Origin: a virus
Length of the DNA: 26,089 bases
IMG/VR virus record: IMGVR_UViG_3300025889_000837
Coordinates: 1-26,089 of that record
Direction: 5' to 3' (one strand)
Shown piece by piece: positions 23,050 to 26,089 of the stretch. The notes under the pieces were generated by a model that was given only the letters and a program-made list of their open reading frames with translations, had not been told where the DNA came from and made no database searches. The translations under genes were made by a program, and so were the position numbers. The stretch's first letter is position 1, and each line of letters begins with the position of its first letter.

Positions 23050-23679
23050 ATGAACGAATACTACACTTACGCATATTTGCGAGAAGACGGAACTCCTTAC
23101 TATATTGGTAAAGGTAAAGAAAACCGAGCATATTCTAATAAAAGAAAGATAAAACCACCAAAAGATAAAAATAGAATACTAATTTTAAAACAAAATCTTA
23201 CAGAAAAAGAATCGTTTAATCACGAAATTTATATGATTTTTATTTTTGGTAAAAAAACAAATGGGGGTATTCTTTATAATATTACTGATGGTGGTGAAGG
23301 AGTTTCTGGAATGAAACATACAGATGATAGTAAAGAAAAAATAGGTAAAGCATTTAGAGGTAAAAAACTAACACCTGAACATATAGAAAAATTGAGAAAA
23401 TCAAAGTTAGGTAATACTTGGAATAGAGGAAGAGTAGTTCCTCAATCTCAGAGGGAAAAGATTAGACAAACTATGTTAGGTGTAAAACACACACCAGAAC
23501 GCAGAAAAAACCAAAGTTTAGCAAAGTTGGGAGTAAAACATTCTCCTGAAAGAAATTCTAAAAAATCCTTGACAAACACTGGAAAAAAGTGGTATAATAA
23601 TGGCAAGGTAAATAAGTTTTGTAATGAGTGCCCTGATGGATTTGTTGTTGGTATGATTAAAAGGAGACAAAGAGATTAA
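23050..23679 (+). CDS. GIY-YIG homing endonuclease with NUMOD3 repeats
   Basis: The 209-aa protein has a GIY-YIG nuclease domain: YTYAY (residues 5-9), YYIGKG (17-22), Arg26, Glu59 (HEIYMI) and Asn77 (LYNITDGGEG), all at positions expected for catalysis. C-terminal to it are NUMOD3-type DNA-binding repeats (KHTDDSKEKIGKAFRGKKL, LTPEHIEKLRKSKLG, GVKHTPERRKN, GVKHSPERNSKKS) and a terminal motif KKWYNNGKVNKF with CNECPDGF. Such free-standing enzymes cut a site in related genomes lacking the gene and spread by repair, like the T4 Seg proteins. No intron is evident. No strong Shine-Dalgarno site precedes the ATG. The Lys-rich, A-rich coding sequence stands out from its neighbours. Confidence 0.92.
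   Translation: MNEYYTYAYLREDGTPYYIGKGKENRAYSNKRKIKPPKDKNRILILKQNLTEKESFNHEIYMIFIFGKKTNGGILYNITDGGEGVSGMKHTDDSKEKIGKAFRGKKLTPEHIEKLRKSKLGNTWNRGRVVPQSQREKIRQTMLGVKHTPERRKNQSLAKLGVKHSPERNSKKSLTNTGKKWYNNGKVNKFCNECPDGFVVGMIKRRQRD
23569..23598 (+). promoter_or_regulatory. Perfect sigma-70 promoter inside the endonuclease gene
   Basis: TTGACA (23569-23574) and TATAAT (23593-23598) both match consensus exactly with an 18-base spacer. It lies within codons 174-183 of the homing endonuclease and points to the run of small genes from 23679 onward. Confidence 0.78.
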
Positions 23680-23816
23680 TGACAAAACGACAATGGGAAG
23701 AAGTTGAAGCAATTGTCCGTAAAGAACAAGAAAAAGCATTACAACACTTTAACTCTAAACGTTACAATGAACTTTCTGACATTCTAGATAATCTTTACGA
23801 CTTGGCACATAGTTAA
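23679..23816 (+). CDS. Small charged helical protein, 45 aa
   Basis: ATG 23679 overlaps the endonuclease stop (TAATG); the frame ends TAA 23814-23816. The sequence MTKRQWEEVEAIVRKEQEKA plus LQHFNSKRYNELSDILDNLY is one continuous charged helix pair. AAGGAG at 23661-23666 lies 12 bases before the ATG. No known domain; the function is unknown. It is probably transcribed from the promoter at 23569. Confidence 0.65.
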   Translation: MTKRQWEEVEAIVRKEQEKALQHFNSKRYNELSDILDNLYDLAHS

Positions 23817-23963
23817 ATGACAAAGAAAACAATTCCTTGGTGGAGGTTACATAGAATCGCAGAAGAATTACAAGGTAATCTTAAGAGTGTAAAAGTAGTT
23901 GAAAGTAACGGTAAATCGTACTCAAAAATTGTGATAGAATACCAGGAGGAAGAAGATGACTGA
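23817..23963 (+). CDS. Small protein, 48 aa
   Basis: ATG 23817 directly follows the previous stop; the frame ends TGA 23961-23963, overlapping the next gene by 8 bases. It begins MTKKTIPWWRLHRIAEELQG, continues with SVKVVESNGKSYSKIVIEY and ends EEEDD. The helix followed by two strands is plausible for a small folded protein. The final Glu codons double as the AGGAGGA ribosome-binding site for the next gene. Function unknown. Confidence 0.6.
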   Translation: MTKKTIPWWRLHRIAEELQGNLKSVKVVESNGKSYSKIVIEYQEEEDD

Positions 23964-24198
23964 CACTGCAGTAATTTATTCTAACGGAAGTCAAGAGTGT
24001 GAGAGAATGGCGTCTCTCTTGAAGAATCTTGGTGGTGAATTTTTAGAGTATCATCTTGGCAAACATTTCTCAAAGAAATCTTTTTATGATGAGTTTGGTG
24101 AAGATGCAACATTTCCACAGATTGCTCTTGGTAACCAACATATTGGATCAATGAAAGAAACCCTTCAATTTATGTCAGACAGAGGAATGTTTGTATGA
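23956..24198 (+). CDS. Glutaredoxin-like protein lacking the first active-site cysteine
   Basis: The 80-aa size and order of elements match a thioredoxin-fold glutaredoxin: strand TAVIYS, an active-site turn NGSQEC, helix ERMASLLKNLG, strand EFLEYHL, TFPQIAL with the conserved cis-Pro54, and GSMKETLQFM. In place of the usual CPYC it has Ser12-Gln-Glu-Cys15, so only the second cysteine remains. Glutaredoxins reduce disulfides, for example in ribonucleotide reductase; without the nucleophilic Cys the normal reaction is doubtful. A strong AGGAGGA lies 5 bases before the ATG, suggesting high expression. Confidence 0.75.
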   Translation: MTDTAVIYSNGSQECERMASLLKNLGGEFLEYHLGKHFSKKSFYDEFGEDATFPQIALGNQHIGSMKETLQFMSDRGMFV

Positions 24199-24494
24199 TT
24201 AACACGGAAACAAAAAAACAAATTCCAAAACTCAGTGATTCTTTCGGTAGTACAGTCGAAAAGAATATTCCTGATAATGTAGAGTGGATTGATGATGTAT
24301 TTTACATCAAAGAAACCCGATTTGGATTGTTTACAAGTATTCTCAAAGACCCATTGGGTCAACATTTTATCACTGGTGCAACTAAAGAGGGTGTGATTAA
24401 AACAACCCGATGGCATCTTAAGAGTTTACAAGAAGGAACATTGCAAGATCATACCCGTGTGGTAAATAGCGGCGTCGTAGGTGGTAAATTATGA
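24195..24494 (+). CDS. Conserved hypothetical protein, 99 aa
   Basis: The ATG overlaps the glutaredoxin-like gene by 4 bases (ATGA). The sequence has a polar N-terminus, a beta-rich core (NVEWIDDVFYIKETRFGLFT, then SILKDPLGQHFITGATKEGV) and a Gly-rich end. No known domain is recognised. Tight coupling to both neighbours suggests a shared operon. I recall similar proteins in cyanophages; function unknown. Confidence 0.65.
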   Translation: MINTETKKQIPKLSDSFGSTVEKNIPDNVEWIDDVFYIKETRFGLFTSILKDPLGQHFITGATKEGVIKTTRWHLKSLQEGTLQDHTRVVNSGVVGGKL

Positions 24495-24634
24495 CTAAAA
24501 AATCAAAGGAAAATTCAAAAGGTGATACTTTTGAATGGGAAGAAACTGAAGAAATGCGTAAAGCAGTAGAAGAACTACACAGGACTATCAGTAAATTGGA
24601 AGCAGAAACATCTGATTATGGTGTCGGAAAGTGA
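24491..24634 (+). CDS. Small charged protein, 47 aa
   Basis: ATG 24491 overlaps the previous stop by 4 bases; the frame ends TGA 24632-24634. It starts MTKKSKENSKGDTFEWEETE and continues EMRKAVEELHRTISKLEAET, a short coiled-coil-like helix. The next gene overlaps its end by 17 bases. Function unknown. Confidence 0.6.
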   Translation: MTKKSKENSKGDTFEWEETEEMRKAVEELHRTISKLEAETSDYGVGK

Positions 24635-24779
24635 CAGCACTTTTCATTTTGATGTTCATCACATTGTTGACAGTGACAATGGAGATGACATGGGGAGTAA
24701 AGAATCCCAAATTTTAGAACCATCTGTTCTATATTTGATGAAGGATTTGACTGAGAGACTACTTCATGGTATAGTGTAG
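24618..24779 (+). CDS. Small protein, 53 aa
   Basis: ATG 24618 lies inside the end of the previous gene; the frame ends TAG 24777-24779. The sequence begins MVSESDSTFHFDVHHIVDSD and contains LEPSVLYLMKDLTERLL. His and Asp residues cluster in the N-terminal half (FDVHHIVDSDNGDD). I recall a similar conserved small protein in cyanophages. The 17-base overlap and the lack of a strong ribosome-binding site suggest translational coupling. Function unknown. Confidence 0.62.
   Translation: MVSESDSTFHFDVHHIVDSDNGDDMGSKESQILEPSVLYLMKDLTERLLHGIV
24747..24775 (+). promoter_or_regulatory. Sigma-70-type early promoter
   Basis: TTGACT (24747-24752) and TATAGT (24770-24775) are 17 bases apart, each with one mismatch to consensus. 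It lies at the end of the 53-aa gene. The 78 bases before ATG 24858 would be its leader region. Confidence 0.68.
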
Positions 24780-24857
24780 ATGATTTACAAGACATAACTA
24801 ATCTTCATGATTAGGTATCAACTTATACACATTAGATTCCACATAGAAGGAGAATAA

Positions 24858-25079
24858 ATGAAAATTCTTACACTTGAAGATTATCAAAAAGCAGGAGAAA
24901 CATTCTGGCCTAAGTATTGGTACATTGCTAAAGAACTTGGAGAAGATTCCAAACCAGAAGATATTCTAAAGGTTATGGAAGCAATTGGTGGTGTTGCACT
25001 AAAATTAAAACTGGAAGATGCAATTGCACCCTTCGGATTCAATAAAAAGAAAGAGACCACTGATGATGAAACCATCTGA
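24858..25079 (+). CDS. Conserved hypothetical protein, 73 aa
   Basis: A helical acidic protein starting MKILTLEDYQKAGETFWPKY, then WYIAKELGEDSKPEDILKVM and EAIGGVALKLKLEDAIAPFG. AAGGAG (24846-24851) sits 6 bases before the ATG. It follows the sigma-70 promoter at 24747 and is the first gene of that transcript. I recall relatives in cyanophages; function unknown. Confidence 0.7.
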   Translation: MKILTLEDYQKAGETFWPKYWYIAKELGEDSKPEDILKVMEAIGGVALKLKLEDAIAPFGFNKKKETTDDETI

Positions 25080-25473
25080 CATAAAATTGGATAAAGTTTC
25101 CAAAAACTTTGAATATGAAAAACTTTCTAGAGATATTGACACAATCAATGATGTCAATACTCTTAAAGAGATGTTGAAGTGTTATGTGAAACTTTATTTC
25201 AAACAACAAGAAATTGTAACTTCACTTGGTTTGACAAGTGTCGTACCAAGAAAAGAAGGAGAGATTAATGTTGGTGATACTGTCAAGTTTATTGGCGGAT
25301 CAAAAGAACAAAGAAATTGGGGTGGAACTGATCCAGCATATCATTTGATTGTTGATCATAAATATACAGTCACAAATGTGGAAGTTCGTTCTCAACACAC
25401 TAGAATTGAAGTCAAAGGTATTCAAGGTATCTTTAATTCTGTTCTATTTCAGGTAGTAAATGATCAGTACTAA
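25063..25473 (+). CDS. Conserved hypothetical protein, 136 aa
   Basis: Start placed at ATG 25063 (a second ATG follows at once); an ATG 45 bases upstream would overlap the previous gene deeply. The N-terminal half is helical (RDIDTINDVNTLKEMLKCYV, then KLYFKQQEIVTSLGL). The C-terminal half is a beta-barrel-like domain: GEINVGDTVKFIGGSKEQRN, HKYTVTNVEVRSQ and IQGIFNSVLFQVV, resembling a small SH3-type fold. The function is unknown. It overlaps the preceding gene by 17 bases. Confidence 0.68.
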   Translation: MMKPSDIKLDKVSKNFEYEKLSRDIDTINDVNTLKEMLKCYVKLYFKQQEIVTSLGLTSVVPRKEGEINVGDTVKFIGGSKEQRNWGGTDPAYHLIVDHKYTVTNVEVRSQHTRIEVKGIQGIFNSVLFQVVNDQY

Positions 25474-25600
25474 CATCACAGAAGCATCAGAAAAAGATTG
25501 GGATGATTTTTGGAACTCTGTAGTCGAGGATTTGTCACTCGAAGGAGTTTGGAATGAAATGGATAAAATAGAACCACTGACACCTAAAGGAGAAAAATAA
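25460..25600 (+). CDS. Small acidic protein, 46 aa
   Basis: ATG 25460 lies inside the end of the previous gene; the frame ends TAA 25598-25600. The sequence begins MISTNITEASEKDWDDFWNS and continues VVEDLSLEGVWNEMD, strongly acidic and Trp-containing. Its last codons hold the AAGGAG ribosome-binding site of the next gene. Function unknown. Confidence 0.6.
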   Translation: MISTNITEASEKDWDDFWNSVVEDLSLEGVWNEMDKIEPLTPKGEK

Positions 25601-25821
25601 TGTCATTGTCAGAAAGTGTAAATGAAAGTTTGAAAGAAGCAACAGAAAATCTACGGAATGCTCTTGCATTTGCTGCTCGTCATGAAAAACCTTTTGTATG
25701 TAAAGAAATTGCAGACATGATTAATCAAATTGAAAACATTAAACAATCTGACAAGATTCTTGACATGTTAGAAAACCGTAAAAAAGGTGATAATGGTATG
25801 TTTGGTTCATTTTTTGACTAA
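25600..25821 (+). CDS. Conserved hypothetical helical protein, 73 aa
   Basis: The ATG overlaps the previous stop by one base (TAATG), with AAGGAG at 25587-25592. The protein is all-helical: MSLSESVNESLKEATENLRN, ALAFAARHEKPFVCKEIADM and INQIENIKQSDKILDMLE, ending GMFGSFFD. Two helices separated by a turn suggest a small helical bundle. I recall similar proteins in cyanophages; function unknown. Confidence 0.68.
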   Translation: MSLSESVNESLKEATENLRNALAFAARHEKPFVCKEIADMINQIENIKQSDKILDMLENRKKGDNGMFGSFFD

Positions 25822-25825
25822 TGTA

Positions 25826-25833
25826 AATAAATA
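25826..25833 (+). promoter_or_regulatory. Possible late promoter, AATAAATA
   Basis: AATAAATA lies four bases after the previous stop but 84 bases before ATG 25918, longer than at other genes here. The 96-base gap is very AT-rich, which raises the chance of a random match. Confidence 0.4.
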
Positions 25834-25917
25834 TTACTATATTCTAAAAATATAATAAAGAATCGTTGTTTTTCTCTTTTCTTGAACTAAAATATTAGTG
25901 TTTCCACACATACTTCA

Positions 25918-26082
25918 ATGACCCTTATCAACAACAATCAAAAACTTACCTCAAAAGAGATTAAAAGTATTGAAATTGCTGTAGGTGATTCAGGTATTCG
26001 TGCAATTCATCCTGAAAAAATGGAAGCATTTGCTGCAGAATTGGTGGAGAAACTGAAAAATTCCGAACAAGAAAATAAATAA
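25918..26082 (+). CDS. Small protein, 54 aa
   Basis: ATG 25918 opens a frame ending TAA 26080-26082, followed by only seven more bases of the window. The protein reads MTLINNNQKLTSKEIKSIEI, then AVGDSGIRAIHPEKMEAFAA and ELVEKLKN. A strand-turn-helix-like layout is visible but no known domain. It has a longer leader than its neighbours and no clear ribosome-binding site. Function unknown. Confidence 0.55.
   Translation: MTLINNNQKLTSKEIKSIEIAVGDSGIRAIHPEKMEAFAAELVEKLKNSEQENK
26074..26081 (+). promoter_or_regulatory. Possible late promoter at the window edge, AATAAATA
   Basis: AATAAATA overlaps the stop codon of the last gene (TAA 26080-26082), the same arrangement as at 8762 and 19908. The downstream gene lies outside the window, so it cannot be confirmed. 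Confidence 0.4.
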
Positions 26083-26089
26083 GTTTATC

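Noticed and set aside
22967-23679. Self-splicing intron carrying the endonuclease
   Set aside because: The genes on both sides are complete with their own starts and stops, and no split coding sequence or group I core was recognised; it looks like a free-standing homing gene.
24669-24700. TTGACA as a possible -35 box
   Set aside because: It lies in the 53-aa gene and no acceptable -10 box is found 15-19 bases downstream; the same holds for several other TTGACA matches in coding regions, for example at 25758.
24780-24815. Possible frameshifted gene end (YSVDDLQDITNLHD then stop)
   Set aside because: The stretch looks protein-like, but its frame is closed by a TGA just upstream and no matching upstream portion could be recognised; too short to call a pseudogene.
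25866-25893. TTGTTT-N16-TAAAAT as a promoter before the last gene
   Set aside because: The -35 is poor and the whole gap is so AT-rich that a chance match is likely.

Overview
This window looks like part of the genome of a T4-like cyanophage, a contractile-tailed myovirus of marine Synechococcus or Prochlorococcus. The reasons are the AT-rich sequence, the fact that every credible gene lies on the + strand with stop/start overlaps, T4-type late promoters of the form NATAAATA, near-consensus sigma-70 promoters in front of small genes, and protein families typical of these viruses (a gp5-type OB-fold hub protein, giant fibre proteins rich in VGIGT motifs, an S74 fibre chaperone, a GIY-YIG homing endonuclease, and a tRNA-Leu). 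No host gene, integrase, insertion sequence or CRISPR array was seen. No gap between genes exceeds about 105 bases.

Region 1 (1-8763) is a late structural operon. It holds the end of an M23 endopeptidase protein with a PSTTQ repeat linker, a hub protein, a gp5-like OB-fold protein, a beta-helical needle-like protein, two structural proteins sharing a C-terminal domain, a 2OG-Fe(II) oxygenase-like protein and a virion protein. The first seven genes overlap by one base at their stop/start junctions. Three successive genes appear to carry jobs that T4 combines in gp5: wall cleavage, the OB platform and the needle.

Region 2 (8762-10350) has a short fibre-type protein, then a small early-type island. 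A TTGACA-N17-TATAGT promoter is followed by a 76-aa gene, a 54-aa gene, tRNA-Leu(UAA), a late promoter and two more small genes. A strong intrinsic terminator at 10287-10312 closes it.

Region 3 (10351-21690) is the host-recognition block: a 1988-aa fibre or structural protein, an Ig-like protein with a glycine-rich tip, a fibre with a cupredoxin-like insert, tandem modules and a self-cleaving S74 chaperone, and a fibre with propeller-like repeats. Most of these genes have their own late promoter, often embedded in the stop codon of the gene before. A terminator lies at 21650-21678.

Region 4 (21700-26089) is a densely packed run of small, mostly unassigned genes: a probable small membrane protein, an HExxH protein, a glutaredoxin-like protein without the first active-site cysteine, and many proteins of 45-140 aa. 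A free-standing GIY-YIG/NUMOD3 homing endonuclease is inserted here. Its leader can fold so that a late promoter sits in the loop and the start codon abuts the stem, much like the T4 e and I-TevI arrangement. A perfect TTGACA/TATAAT promoter lies inside its 3' coding end and points at the genes downstream. Functions for most small genes are unknown. Resemblance to cyanophage proteins is from memory of the families, not from a search.
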